This document shows positions 1 through 11,336 of a stretch of DNA of 64,000 bases, one piece after another. A program made the translations under genes and the position numbers. Within the stretch, counting starts at the first letter, position 1, and every line of letters starts with the position of its first letter. The notes under the pieces are model-generated. The model saw only the letters and a list, made by a program, of their open reading frames with translations, was not told the DNA's origin and did not search any database. The DNA lies in NCBI GenBank assembly GCA_031308135.1, contig JAHLJT010000631.1, positions 146,931,708-146,995,707 on the forward strand, given 5' to 3'. This DNA comes from Acheta domesticus (lineage: Eukaryota > Arthropoda > Insecta > Orthoptera > Gryllidae).

Positions 1-1608
1 GCTATTATGTTTATCTAAATAGATGCCATGAATGAACTATATTGTTTTTTTTATTTTTATAAGGAGAAACTAACTAAGAAAACTTCTGTTACAAAAGTGA
101 GAAATCTATTACCTACAATTTATAATCATAAGAACGTTTTACTCAAAATGTTTAGTATCTGTGAGACTATCACAATGGTTTGGTCTCCAAATCTGATTGC
201 GAAGCTTCAAAGACAAGAAAAACGGTGATAGCTCAATCCCGACTGCCCAATTCGTTTTTGTTTGTTGTTCTTTCTAGCAGCGATCTCTAACTGCTTTGAA
301 AGATACTGTCAGCGCAAAGGCGAGTCGAGAGTGCGAGACAATGAATGCAAGCAACAACCTGCAATGAACCAACGCAAATACCAAGCGGCAAGTCAATTCC
401 AGTCCTGTTTTAGAAGACTCTCCGAAGACAACCGAGCCATGGTTGTTAATAGTAGATGGCGATTTGATCCACGATTGTGTTAGAAATGGAAGCAGTCCTA
501 TGGCCAACAAACAAATGCGGATCCGAAGGACAAGGAAAAGGACCAGGGAGAGAAGGAACTTAGTGCCAAGGTTGTACTGGCATACTAGGTCTTTGGACAA
601 CAAATAGCACTGATGTAAATGCTCCCAGATTCCCGTCGATGTATCAAAAACGATTCTCTGTGGTTTTCTTCATCCCAACTGTCTTTGTGAGAAAAAGCTT
701 AGATACAGAAAAATATAATACAATTATTTTCCAAAATATGTATCATTAAGTAAGGTTTTTATCCTTCTAGATGTGTTTCGTCACGAATACGTGTGACCAC
801 TTTTCAAGCAGACATTTGAACGAATGTACTCGGAACGCAATGCCTTCGCGAAATATTCTGTAATCGTGCTGGATCTCTGCAACTTCATTATCTGAATTTA
901 CAATGCAGAAAACTGTGATTTGCTTGTTGTGACCCAAAGAATGCTTTCTGAGAATTGCACAATCCCTTCCGAGCTAGCCTGAGGATTCTCCCTTTGGATT
1001 TAAAGCTCTACCGAAGAAAGAATCTGTTAGCTATGGACACTCAGAAATACCCTGAAGATTCACAAATAGCTCTTCCATCGCCACACAATGTCCTACACTC
1101 TGTCTGCATTTATTTGATTATTTATATTATTTGATTTATATATTGTTAAAGTAATATATGTGAGAATTAATGACCATTTACTAGTTTTATCATTGTTAAT
1201 TGATTCCTGTAGGGTGATCACAATCAAAATTATTGTAACTAGGTGATTTAGATACAGTGTATTATTTTCACGTTTTGTTTTACAAATTTCAACTGTTGAT
1301 GAATAGTTGTTTTTTCGATGTTACTTACCAAAATAATTGTAATTTACCTTGAAGATGACATACAAGTCGCTCCGAAAAGAATATTAGTTAACCCAATACA
1401 AGAGATTTTGCATATTTGCAATTGGGATTACTTTTCAATCGAGAGGTGCCGTTTTTAAATTTACGTAAGTCGTTTTTAAGAGGTGCCGTTTTTAAATTTA
1501 CGAGACGTTAAACATAGTATCAGTATATTGTTTGTATTGTAATCTATTGAAAGGGACTCCTTCATTTAGAGATACATTATTTTAAAAAAGAGAAATTTAT
1601 TCATTATT
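1..1608. other. AT-rich stretch, no gene recognised
   Basis: The short reading frames here show no family resemblance I can name. The one structure I see is a small direct duplication: a motif of about 23 bp (GAGGTGCCGTTTTTAAATTT and flanking bases) occurs near 1441-1465 and again near 1480-1503. This looks like ordinary intergenic or decayed repeat DNA. Confidence 0.5.
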
Positions 1609-1638
1609 CATATTATTATTATTATTATTATTATTATT
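1609..1638. repeat. (ATT)n microsatellite, 3' flank of R4/Dong-like copy 1
   Basis: A run of ATT units lies directly against the 3' end of the minus-strand R4/Dong-like fragment. Read on the element's strand it is an (AAT)n tail. A second TAA-type array lies on the other side of the element at about 2403-2435. Confidence 0.9.
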
Positions 1639-2402
1639 TTCCATTACATCACGACTGAAGATGTTATGAGTCGGCTGAATATACAATCTACTCCAGGTTG
1701 CAACCAGCTACCTAAGGAGCAGATCCGGTGACTATCAGTGCCTCTACAATACTTTACGCAGAATGTGGGCTGTTCCAAATAAAGCGATTTCTTGCACTTC
1801 CCAGTCTTTTGAATTACCAGGGAGATTAGACGAGTTCTTACTCAAATTTTGCGGAACAAATCTCAGAGCTCCGATAACTATCGGGACGACCTGTGCTTTT
1901 ACGCCCCACATTCAGCTGATCTCAATTTCCAAACTCTTGTATTTAAGACGTTTCTCTGCCTCCTTGGTAACGACGTTTTGATCGCAAGGTACAGCAACAT
2001 CGATAAGTAAACACGATTTTTTCGCCAAATCTCGGATAACTATATCCGGTTTGTTTGCCGCTATCGTGCGATCAGTTTGGATTTGTTTGTCGTACAATAT
2101 TGTACACAATCCAATAGACGTCACCGGTTTTGGTGAGTATTCGTACCACTTGGGGCATGTGTTTGGAACTTCGAGGGCGGTACAGATCTGCCAGTAGAGG
2201 TAGCTACATACCCTATCATGACTTTTCAGGTCTTTGCTAGGATTGGACAAGCTGAGACAATATGATCAATGGTTTCTACTTGCTTCTCGCAAATGCGGCA
2301 TTTATCATCTTGGGAAATTTTGAGAACCGCTTTATCATAATGTCGTGTTCCCAAGGCCTGATCTTGGGCAACTATTACAAGTGCTTTCGATTCTGGCTAT
2401 TC
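1639..2402 (-). mobile_element. R4/Dong-like non-LTR retrotransposon, 5'-truncated copy 1
   Basis: This is a minus-strand fragment of about 760 bp. It carries the C-terminal restriction-like endonuclease (RLE) end of a LINE and 3' sequence that matches the copies at 43.8 kb and 61.6 kb: all begin just inside the ATT array with a segment close to TCACGACTAAAGATGTTATG. TAA arrays flank it on both sides. Dong, of the R4 clade, is known to insert in TAA repeats and carries an RLE instead of an APE endonuclease, so both the domain and the target agree. The clade assignment is inference; the RLE type is well supported by motifs. Confidence 0.8.
1912..2250 (-). pseudogene. RLE endonuclease domain fragment of R4/Dong-like ORF
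   Basis: The 112-residue reading frame contains KPDIVIRDL, then LLIDVAVPCDQNV, then KEAEKRLKYKSLEIEIS. These correspond to the PD...D...K-KY catalytic layout of the RLE in R2/R4-type elements. Upstream, in a broken frame (about 2250-2340), are remnants of the CCHC knuckle (C-x2-C-x8-H-x4-C in the better copy at 62.2 kb). The fragment has no reverse transcriptase and an open 5' end, so it cannot be functional. Confidence 0.8.
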
Positions 2403-2435
2403 TTCTTCTTCTTATTATTATTATTATTATTATTG
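2403..2435. repeat. (TTC)n/(TTA)n array, 5' flank of R4/Dong-like copy 1
   Basis: Three TTC units run into about nine TTA units directly at the truncated 5' end of copy 1. With the array at 1609-1638 this brackets the element. Confidence 0.85.
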
Positions 2436-2759
2436 AAACGATAACTTAGTAACTGATTCAAAATACATGGTTGATTATGAAAATAAAGATGTATTAGCAC
2501 AAAAATGAGTAAAAGAACATAGAGTAAATTTATCACGGAAGCATTATAGTTTTATTCCATCTTTTAAATGCGGGTACCTTATGGATCATTGCTATTAGTC
2601 ATCAGTTTTATTTGATAATTTCACCTGAAATTTTAATTCAGATTTTGATACTGATGGGTTGCACTTAGAAGTTAACTCGGAAATAGAAAAATACACATTT
2701 TAGTAATTATTGTTCGGGTTGTTTAATAACTTTTTCATACAAATATATTAGTAATAGAC

Positions 2760-3198
2760 AGTGGCGTCTCCTGAAAGATCGGGTAGGGGAGGCGATAAAA
2801 ATTAGCAAATATTTTGTCAATAAAACACTAGTTGCACGCAAAACATTTTTTTACTGAGACCTGGTGCTCAGACGCCGTTGTATTATTTCGGGCAAATTTC
2901 TTGGAGTTATCAGCACGTATTTCTATGCATGAATCACTATTGCAACTGCACAAAACTACACATAATTGTAGTATATTGCAAGAACACCCTATGTCTCCTT
3001 CACTGTAAATTCATTCTTTGTTTTAATTTTAACAAAACGTGATTACACTCTTCCTTTTCGTCACACTCACAACACCTATTCACGCAGCACATGCACACAT
3101 ACACTCACATGCACCATATCAGTCACATATGAACAGATCCCGAAGATCCAGCCGATAATCGTAAATTTTTGTCAAATAATAAACATAATTGCTATTAT

Positions 3199-3256
<58 letters not shown>

Positions 3257-3433
3257 TATGTGTGTGTGTGTGTACTGTAGATATGATACTATGCAATATT
3301 ATTGTTTAAATAATTACATAATTCGCACATAAATAAATATTTAAATACATTTTACCACATAAAGGAAGATAAGCGAAAACTCTAGACCTTCTGGGGGAGA
3401 GCATGGCCCGCATTCCTCTCCCTGAATCCGCCA
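2760..3433. mobile_element. Possible non-autonomous hAT-like relic
   Basis: The left end starts CAGTGGCGTCTCCTG followed by GGGTAGGGGAGGC. The right end reads GGGGGAGAG...CCTCTCCCTGAATCCGCCAG. The right end in reverse complement (CTGGCGGATTCAGGGAGAGG) resembles the CAGTGGCGGATTCAG-type ends of many hAT elements and pairs loosely with the left end. A TA microsatellite sits inside. Flanks TAGTAATA and TAGTTACA match at 6 of 8 positions, so a target duplication is only weakly supported. I see no transposase. Confidence 0.4.
3202..3276. repeat. (TA)n/(TG)n microsatellite
   Basis: About 26 TA units are followed by a short TG run. Confidence 0.95.
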
Positions 3434-4283
3434 GTAGTTACATAGATACTACAATGTAATAATTAAAATATTAGTTTAAAATAGCATTTTACACAATTGA
3501 TCACGACATTCATAATGTTAGCCGTTGAAACTACATTCTGTATAATTCTCGATAGTTCGAACTTGATATCATTGATCAGAAACTTGAAGAAAAAATTGTA
3601 CTAATTAAGATCATTCTGTTGCTCTTGATCTCGTATTATAAATATGATATAGAGAATCGTGATGGTAGGTTAATAAAATTCAGTGTTTTAAACTGTAAAA
3701 ATCGTCCTTTTATTGACTTACCCTCATGGTTCTCTACATTATACGAATTAAGATGTTTAACAACCTGCTGTACCCTTGTAAAAAAATGGAACTGCTTCCG
3801 ACAAGTCCATTTGCTACCGCCACTAGTAGCCAAATAATGAAATTATTGGAGCTGAGACTTTTCATATCAGAATCTGGTACAATATTCGACTCTCTTATGA
3901 GAAACCACAGTGTTACAAAACCAGATACTGTAGCCGATTCAGTCTTTGGTCATAGAACAATTTATGTTAATACGCAATGAAAATGCATAGCCAGGTGTTC
4001 CTCAAAATAAGGTAAAATGACCCCAAAGAAGTAATGTTCAATTTTGGTTAATGATTTTTTCGAAATTACTCTACAGGAAAACAATAGGCAAAAGGTAATG
4101 ACATTTCTCCACAAAAAGTAAAGAAAATGTGAAAGTTATTATGAAGGGGTTTTAAATTCTTACAAACATCCTGTGCTTTGCAAGCAATATAATAAAGCAA
4201 TCGGAAAATTAAAACAGTATAATTTTTATTGAGGCTTGAGTTCATTAGAATAAAGATGGGTAATGAGTTTGTCGTGCGTTCTG
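3434..4283. other. No recognisable feature
   Basis: AT-rich sequence. The overlapping short frames at about 3619-3837 on both strands have no motif I can assign. Confidence 0.5.
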
Positions 4284-5377
4284 GGGCCCGTTTCACAAAG
4301 GTTACAAGTTACAAGTTACATGTTACAAGTTACTAGTACTAGTAACCACAAGTACTCGTAAGTTCTGTTTCACAACGATTTTGCAACACTTGTGGATACT
4401 AGTGAATGCCCTGTGGAATGCTCACAAGTAAATTACCCACAATACAATTCTATTCCCTGCTTCTTTGAGAAAATGCTGAGATGGTACCGTGTTTTGCTTC
4501 TGGACAGTAAATGTAACTTAACTCTGTGCACTTAAGAAAATTTGCGCCAATGTATTCTCTCCACATGCGTCATATTTGACTCGTTATACACGATTGTAAT
4601 TGTATGTAACTCATAGTATTATTATTAATTATTATTATTTTAAAGAAAATGACTGATTTTGCGTTCTTTGGAATGGAGTCGACTGTCTGCCTTGTATCTT
4701 TGTCTGTCTCGCGTCTTTGTCTTTTGGTTTGCGTGCGTATGTTTTGTTGTTTCTGGTGTTGTTTGTTTTAGCCTTTATTTTTACTATCATTTCTATTGCC
4801 TTTTACTTTCCGCCCTTTCTTTTTCCTTCAGTTTTAAACTTTTCTTTACAGATAATACATTTCCTTAATTCATTCTAAAATTACTCCATTTTCCATCGAT
4901 TTCTCTTGAACTTTCTTTCTACTTACGTCTTACATATTATTCTTACGTTTCTACTATATTCTTACATTTCTTCGCAATGGCATCCAGAGGCAACAAAATG
5001 TACGTTTTGGAAAAAATTCGAGAGCATAAGGCACTTAAAATTACCTAATATAAATTCACTGGTATCACTAATGGGATAAAATGTCTATTTTTTAATTCTA
5101 AATACCTATAGACGTACAAACATAATACGTAATCGTAAATCATTCAACCCTACACGTATCTGTAGGCTTGTAACATAATACTGCTCATTTACAATTGTAT
5201 TAGACTACTAGTAAGTTCTTAGAAACAGAAACACTTGTGTCTTGTGGAATTTCACTCGTGAACTACGGGGCATTCACTTGTAACTATTAGTGAATACTAG
5301 TACGATTGTGAAACGCGATTGCCGCGGGTGTCACAAGTTAACAGTGAATTCACTCGTAACTTCTGTGAAACGGGCCC
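4284..5377. mobile_element. 1.1-kb inverted-repeat element (MITE-like), termini GGGCCCGTTTCACA
   Basis: The left end GGGCCCGTTTCACAAAGGTTAC and the right end GTAACTTCTGTGAAACGGGCCC are imperfect inverted repeats of about 22 bp. Subterminal DNA is rich in short repeated words in both orientations (ACAAGTTAC, ACTAGTA, CACTCGTAA, GTTTCACAA), as expected of transposase-binding arrays. There is no transposase-like reading frame; a frame at about 4659-4868 is hydrophobic low-complexity. The target duplication is not clear (only TG is shared at the edges), so the superfamily is undecided between hAT and PIF/Harbinger types. Confidence 0.7.
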
Positions 5378-5427
5378 TGATAACGGTCTGCGTTGAAGAA
5401 CGGCCCTGATAACGGTCTGCGTTACAG
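5373..5427. repeat. Short direct duplication at the element edge
   Basis: CCCTGATAACGGTCTGCGTT occurs twice, about 29 bp apart. The first copy overlaps the right end of the inverted-repeat element. Confidence 0.75.
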
Positions 5428-7256
5428 GCGAATGCCGGAGCAGTACCCTAACAAACGGGGAACGGGCGGCGTGCGATCTTTCCTTGTCTCATCCACACTT
5501 CTTACTTACACACACTTATTCTTATTTGCACTACACTACCAGACATGTCGGAAAACCCGGCGGGAGCCCCTGTGAACCTATATGTAGGTCGGCGCCGGAT
5601 CTCACCGTCCAGCATACAATAGAATACAATTCAATACATTACATTGCAATACACACAATATATTACATTCACTACGCTAACGGGAATAATGACTATAGCC
5701 GTTGATGTGCCAGGAAACACCAAGCAATCGACGCGTAGGAGGGCGAAGGATGTGGCGCGTTGCGGCGCGGTGCCGGGACTGCTGGTCCCGTAGGCGTTTG
5801 CCACAGCCGCGACGCCGCGCCGTGTGCCTGTGTGCGCGTCCGGCGCGAGCTACACCTCGGAATTTCAACGGGCGCTTTTCTAACACATGCCTGGTTTGCG
5901 GATCCAACGTGACAAATCCAAATGCTGCGAAAATGGTTGGTTTCAATAATGCATAATACTACAAATTTCAACGTAGATGCTTCATTCTATGGGTCATTAT
6001 AGTGATCCTCAAAGGCATAATATTTCGCACCAGTTAACTAAGAGGAGGAAGTAGAATAGTACAGAAATTCGAATGAAACAAAGTTCAACACTTCAAAAAC
6101 GTTTCGTTCTTTTGTCAATTTATCACAACTGTAGTGCTTGCTAACACTTAATCTACGAATGCAAATATTAAGACGAATAAATTTGTAGTAAAACCCCATG
6201 AAGTTCGATTTTAGATTCTATTTGATTTAGTAATCCTAGGTCAATTCACACACAAAAACCGTTAGTGGATGGCATTCAGAGCAATACGCCTCACCTGCTG
6301 TTCTCCTGAAGCACAAGATTTGAATCCTTCTCTCAGACTGGACGCAGCGACACAACGCCCACAGACACGTCCCGACTCCGCCGCTTGGCTCCCCCATCGC
6401 CTTAAAACGTCACGCCAGGACCTCTGAGTCAGACCTCGCCAGCCACCAATCGCAGCGCGCGCATCGACCTGACTCATTAGCAGTCACTATTTCAGCCATA
6501 TCGCTCGTTTCCTAGGAGCTGCTTAAGTGTTATGGGGTCAGGCCGAGCGAGTGTTTCTGCTTGCGGTGGGTGGCCTCCTACTACCCTCACCTCTGTGGGT
6601 TCCTCGAGTCATTACTACCCACCTACTCTATAACGTGTTTCCATAACTACTACCATTAACATTACAGTTGATAGTTTTACTGAAACCAATATTCTGATTT
6701 GCGAAATATTCTTGTCTATTACTTTTACTGTTTTTGTATAAGAAGACAAGACCTTGGAAACTCCATTTTAGCCTGTGTCCGCTCCTTTTGTCACCAATCC
6801 ACATCCGCTTGAGAACTAGTCACCAAGTCAGAAGCCTCAATAACGTATCCTTTATAACGTATCCTTAATAACGTATCTCCATGCGCCGTTGTCGTTCTCA
6901 TCATGACTTTCTTCCATCGCCAGCGCCTTCGCGTATTGCCCTCCCTCAACTCCTGGGCCATTTGTGACCTTGAGCCTTCGATCCCAGAACATTTTTTAAA
7001 AGTTTATTACTTCCTGTTCGACAATTTGTCTTTCAGGGCATTGAAATTAACAATATGTGAACAGTCGTTTTGGACACTAACAGTTACCTCTTTATGAGGA
7101 TTTATGAAAGCAAATTTTTAAAAATTAAACAAATTTATAAGACTAAGAAACATGGAAAAGAAGAAAAAATAAATAAAATTACGGAGGATGAAATTTATCT
7201 TTCGTAAATTTGGAATTAATTCTACGAGAAAGGGATAAGTTTTACCAAGATTAAAC
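5378..7256. other. Intergenic DNA with a GC-rich patch
   Basis: A GC-rich segment at about 5730-5860 (many CG dinucleotides) and a moderately GC-rich segment at 6280-6480 interrupt AT-rich DNA. Short frames on both strands overlap there, which is what GC-rich random sequence gives. A tiny tandem TAACGTATCCTT motif occurs about three times near 6841-6878. No gene is supported. Confidence 0.45.
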
Positions 7257-8832
7257 GCTACAGAATGGACAGAGATTTTCCCGTATTAATTTTATATTTC
7301 CTTGGGTCTGCGCTAGCTATTTGGAATTGCCACATACTCTTTCTTGCCAGCTGCCATCTATCACCGCACAAACTACATTTTTTTGACATTTTCTTAATTT
7401 TTCGGTTTCCTATTGGTAGAACGGAAATATTAATTTTAGAATATTAAAGAACACAAAACCCTAGACCTAAATGACAATTTTATTTTACAAATTATGCGCC
7501 GTTTTAAAGAAAATTGCGTTTTAGCGCTTCTACAAATGCGAAATTTGAAGCTCTTTTTCACTGAAAATGTTTCAGTTAACTTTATTTGATGTTATTTGAA
7601 ACAAATGCACTCACAAATATAATAATCTTTACAAATTGCTGGTAATGCGCATAATAAAGGTGTGAGAGATCTTTCAAAAAAATTACATTTATGTAATTTT
7701 TGAGAAAACAAAAAGTGCCTCAAAATAAAACTTATATCATATCAAAGAATGCATTTAGCACTCTCCTATTGAAAAGTTTGAAGAAATTTTTTCTATCCAT
7801 TTATGAGAAAATGGCGTTTGGGCGTTTCTGAAAATGCGAAATTTTGAGGTACTTTTTACAGAAAACGGTTGTGTTTTCGAGAAACTTCACTTGACATTAT
7901 TTAAAGCTCATGTACTTCTTAATATAATAATGTCAACAAATCAAGGCTAATGTAAATATTAATGACGTGAGAGACAAGTAAAAAAATTACATTTTTTCAA
8001 TTTTTGAAAAACCAAAGAATAGAGCAATATGGCATTTTCTGTGATCTCATAAAATACATTAAGAACAATACCTACCGAAAGTTTAAAGAAAAAATTTGGA
8101 GCCGTTTTTGAGAAAATCTAGCGTTTACATATTTTTAAAATTGCACATATTGCTTGTAATAGTGCGCGAAAACTACTAATTTTTTTAAAAAAATGTGCAG
8201 GACCTTAATGAAAGAACTCACTTTGGACAGCAAATTTTATTTAAAGGAAAAATCTCTTCAATTCAATTCAATTTTCTAGTACCAGAAAGACGCTGAAAAA
8301 TTTTTAACCTTTTGCAATTTTCAAACATTCAGAGTTAACCGTGAAAATCTGACCTATGCCACCTTAATAAGTATATTTTACTCTATTCATACAAGTAATT
8401 TTAAAAAATTGGAGCCGTTTTTGAGAAAATTTTGAAAATGCCCGGGAAGCTTCATGTAAAGTACCCTCAAATTTTGAAGAATCTTTTTGAAAATGTAGAA
8501 GCATTGATTCAAACCAGATCGTCCGGGGAATATGCATTTTGGAAGAAATTGTACCTATGGTTTAGGCGCTAGCAGTGTTCACAGACGGACGGAAAACCGG
8601 ACGTTTTCCTTTCAATTGGTTTCTCGTTATCAAGGACCCACAAAAAAGGGATTCTGGCTAACACCACGTGTTAGGAGATTTTTTTCTTAATTTAACAACT
8701 GGTTTTATCCACTTTTTCGTTATCAACGCCTGGCAATGATTTTTTTCCGTCGAAACTTCGAAACTTTTTTCGTGCAGCATTATATAACTTTCCCTAAACT
8801 ACATACATCACTCCGTGTATACGTATGATGTA
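7257..8832 (+). repeat. Long unassigned repeat family, copy A (forward orientation)
   Basis: The copy begins at GCTACAGAATGG and ends in the family's hairpin end (TTTCCCTAAACTACATACATCACTCCGTG). It has no coding capacity that I recognise. Inside are at least three divergent modules of about 300 bp, each with TGAGAAAAT-GGCGTTT followed by AAATGCGAAATTT (near 7506, 7808 and 8108). A short CGGACGGA tract lies before ACGTTTTCCTTTCAATTGG. Five other copies occur near 25.9, 29.8, 31.8, 45.3 and 53.5 kb. I do not recognise the superfamily. Confidence 0.85.
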
Positions 8833-8869
8833 ATGAAGGAAGAGTATTAAAAAAAATTGAGACTTTAAT

Positions 8870-9492
8870 TTTTAGTCAAATCACGGATTGTAGGTAGATT
8901 TAGTTCTTTGTGAATTTTTGTATTGGTAATACACCAAGGTGCATGAAGAATTTTTCTAAAGAATTTGTTTTGAATAATTTGAAGTTTTTGTATATTTGAT
9001 TTTGCTGCGTTTGACCATATTGGACAAGCATATATTAAAGTAGGTTTAATAATTGAAGTGTATATTAATTTAGCAGTTTTAACAAGGAGAGTTGAGTTAT
9101 TATTTATGAGAAAATTAAGTTTATGTATTTTAATGGTAGTTTTTTGTATAACATTTTTAATATGAATTTTTCAGTTCAATTTTGTGTCTAAATGGAGACC
9201 GAAATATTTAATAGATGAAGAGGAAGAAAGCCAGGGAATAGGAGTGTTATGAATGAGAAGGGGAGCAGGAGTTATTGGCATACATAACGTAAATATTTTG
9301 GCTTGGCTTTTATCCATATTGATTTTGATTCTCCAATTGTTGTCCCATACCGAATAACGATTAACAGTTATTTGAAGTTTATTTCTAGCAAGAAGAATAT
9401 TAGTGTATGAGTTAATAAGTGCTGTATCATCTGCAAAAAGGGCTAATTTAGAAGAAGCTAATTTTGGAATGTCGGATAGATAACTATTGACC
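8870..9492 (-). pseudogene. Jockey-clade reverse transcriptase, C-terminal fragment
   Basis: Read on the minus strand, the frames give LALFADDTAL (the RT active-site box), then a linker, then SIKYFGLHLDTKLN, then KPTLIYACPIWSNAA and IQKLQIIQNKFFRKI. This is the order of the palm end and thumb of Jockey-clade LINEs. A stop replaces the conserved Trp after LDTKLN, and the frame is broken again near the active site, so it is dead. The fragment is truncated at both ends. Its right edge (about 9492) marks the start of unrelated DNA. Confidence 0.8.
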
Positions 9493-10828
9493 GAACATTA
9501 ACCAACAATTGTACCTCGCTTTTGACACTAGCTGAAAATTAAATGTTTCAGTAATATTTAAATAAAATGTTATTTTACTTATGTATTTAATTATGTTTTC
9601 TGCGTAGTATTACTAGCTGGATACGCTCATGACAATAAAGAAAATAAAGTTTTTGAAATAATTCTGTTGTAATGAATTTTAACTGAAGATATTTGAATTT
9701 CGAAGAACGGATATAGCTAATAAGAAGGTGAAAAGTGCCCCCAAATCAAATCGATAATCACGATACTCATACGAAAGAAAATTTAAAAAAATCCGTAGAT
9801 TCTCAGAAAATCAGCTTCGAAGAGAAATATGTTGCAGAGATAAGAGAAACGTATTTTTAATGTTTAATTTTTTCTCAGATTCTATTGCGTGCATCAGGCT
9901 AAAAACATTGAAGAGATATGAAAAATATTTGAACTTGAAGGTATTTTTGTCAACCATTTTTGACGCCAAATTAAAATAGAAAAAAATTGAAATTGATTTC
10001 CACGTGATAACGTTGGAGTACTGCCTCAATTTTCTTCCTAGAATGTGACTCATAACATTCTATAATATATATTGTTTCAGATTTTGAAACAATGGGGACG
10101 ATAGTGAAAAAATTAAAGGTACAAGACAAGAAAAAAGGCAATAATAGACAAGGAGGCATTTAATGTTTAGGGATTTTAGAATTTATCTATTACGAACCAA
10201 TGAACTGTCATATATGTCATTTTCTTGGTCATTGAAACGATTTGATTTTTTAATGAAATAGTAAGTACTTGAACTCTAGTGAAAATTTAATTTAATTGGA
10301 AATATCATTTACTGTGAAAAGCAATAATCTCAATTTCTTTACTTATTATTAGCAGAAATAATTAAATATTTTATTTAAACTTCCATGGTTTTTTACTCTA
10401 TGATATGGATAATAGCAAGTTATGGTACAAGAGAATGAATAGAAATAAATGACAATGAACGATAATTAACACAGAACACACTTTTCATTATGTTGATGAG
10501 ATTGTTGTTTAGCACAGTAACAAAAATGACAAATTACCTAGTGTTAGCGGTGATTCAAAATTTCTAAGCTGTAAATTATTTTTTTAATTCACTAAATTAT
10601 AAAATTGTTGTTTGTGTTACACAGAAACAAAGAAATAAATTATAGAACAAGGGAATAAAATATTACAATGCTGGTATGCAAGAAATAATAGATGATAGAA
10701 ATAATAGGTGACTTTTCAGAGTAAATTAATTGCAAGAACTCACGAAAAGTAGAACCCTCAATACCTAAGATCCCTTCAAGGTTACTCAATGTTTAGGCTC
10801 GTGAATAAACTCATTTTCTTGTACCATA

Positions 10829-10835
<7 letters not shown>
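9493..10835. other. No recognisable feature
   Basis: AT-rich DNA without recognisable protein or repeat signatures. Overlapping minus-strand frames at 9811-10159 have no family motif. Confidence 0.5.

Positions 10836-10877
<42 letters not shown>
10836..10877. repeat. (TA)n microsatellite
   Basis: About 20 TA units lie immediately next to the 3' terminus of the minus-strand Helitron. Confidence 0.95.
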
Positions 10878-10881
<4 letters not shown>

Positions 10882-10929
10882 ACTAGCTGGTACCCGGCGC
10901 GTTGCTGCCGCAGAAGAAATAATAGAGGA

Positions 10930-11190
10930 AATACTCCCCCCTCTCTTTTCCCGTCTCTTTTTTCTCCTCTCTCCCTCCCCCTCCGTTTTTTCCTCCTCTC
11001 TCTTTATTTTCCCTTTCTCTATTCCCCCTCTCTCTATTTTCCCTTTTTCTATTTTCCTTCTCTCTATTTTCCTTCTCGCTCAATATTTTAACTCTCTATT
11101 TTCCTTCTTTTTCATTATTTTCCCTTTCTTTCTCTATTTCCTTTTCTCTATTTTCCCTCTCTCTTTTCCCTGTCTCTTTTTCACTTTCCT
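10930..11190. repeat. Polypyrimidine tract with CTCTATTTTCC words
   Basis: The plus strand is nearly pure C/T, with the word CTCTATTTTCC(C/T)T recurring many times. It lies within the non-autonomous Helitron near its 3' end. A related tract lies at 52.9-53.5 kb next to similar flanking sequence. Frames crossing it are low-complexity and not genes. Confidence 0.85.
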
Positions 11191-11322
11191 GTCATCAACG
11201 TGATCCGCCTGCACCTTGTGTTCTCCTGGACCTCGCCCCAAAGCACACGGCAAACGTCCAGCAACAATGAAGCTCACGTGCATTGGGAATTGCATTTAAC
11301 TGAAACGTTATCATGTGCTCTA

Positions 11323-11336
11323 GCGCCATCTAGTGG
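11323..11336 (-). promoter_or_regulatory. CTCF-like motif CCACTAGATGGCGC
   Basis: The minus strand reads CCACTAGATGGCGC. This fits the general animal CTCF core (CCASYAGRKGGCRS) at every position and contains AGATGGCGC, the form used by insect CTCF. A 14-bp match alone does not show binding. It sits inside the Helitron, so it could have been spread by the element. Confidence 0.35.

Noticed and set aside
274..603. 109-residue minus-strand frame with hydrophobic start
   Set aside because: No homology I recognise, no splice or context support, overlapped by an opposite frame.
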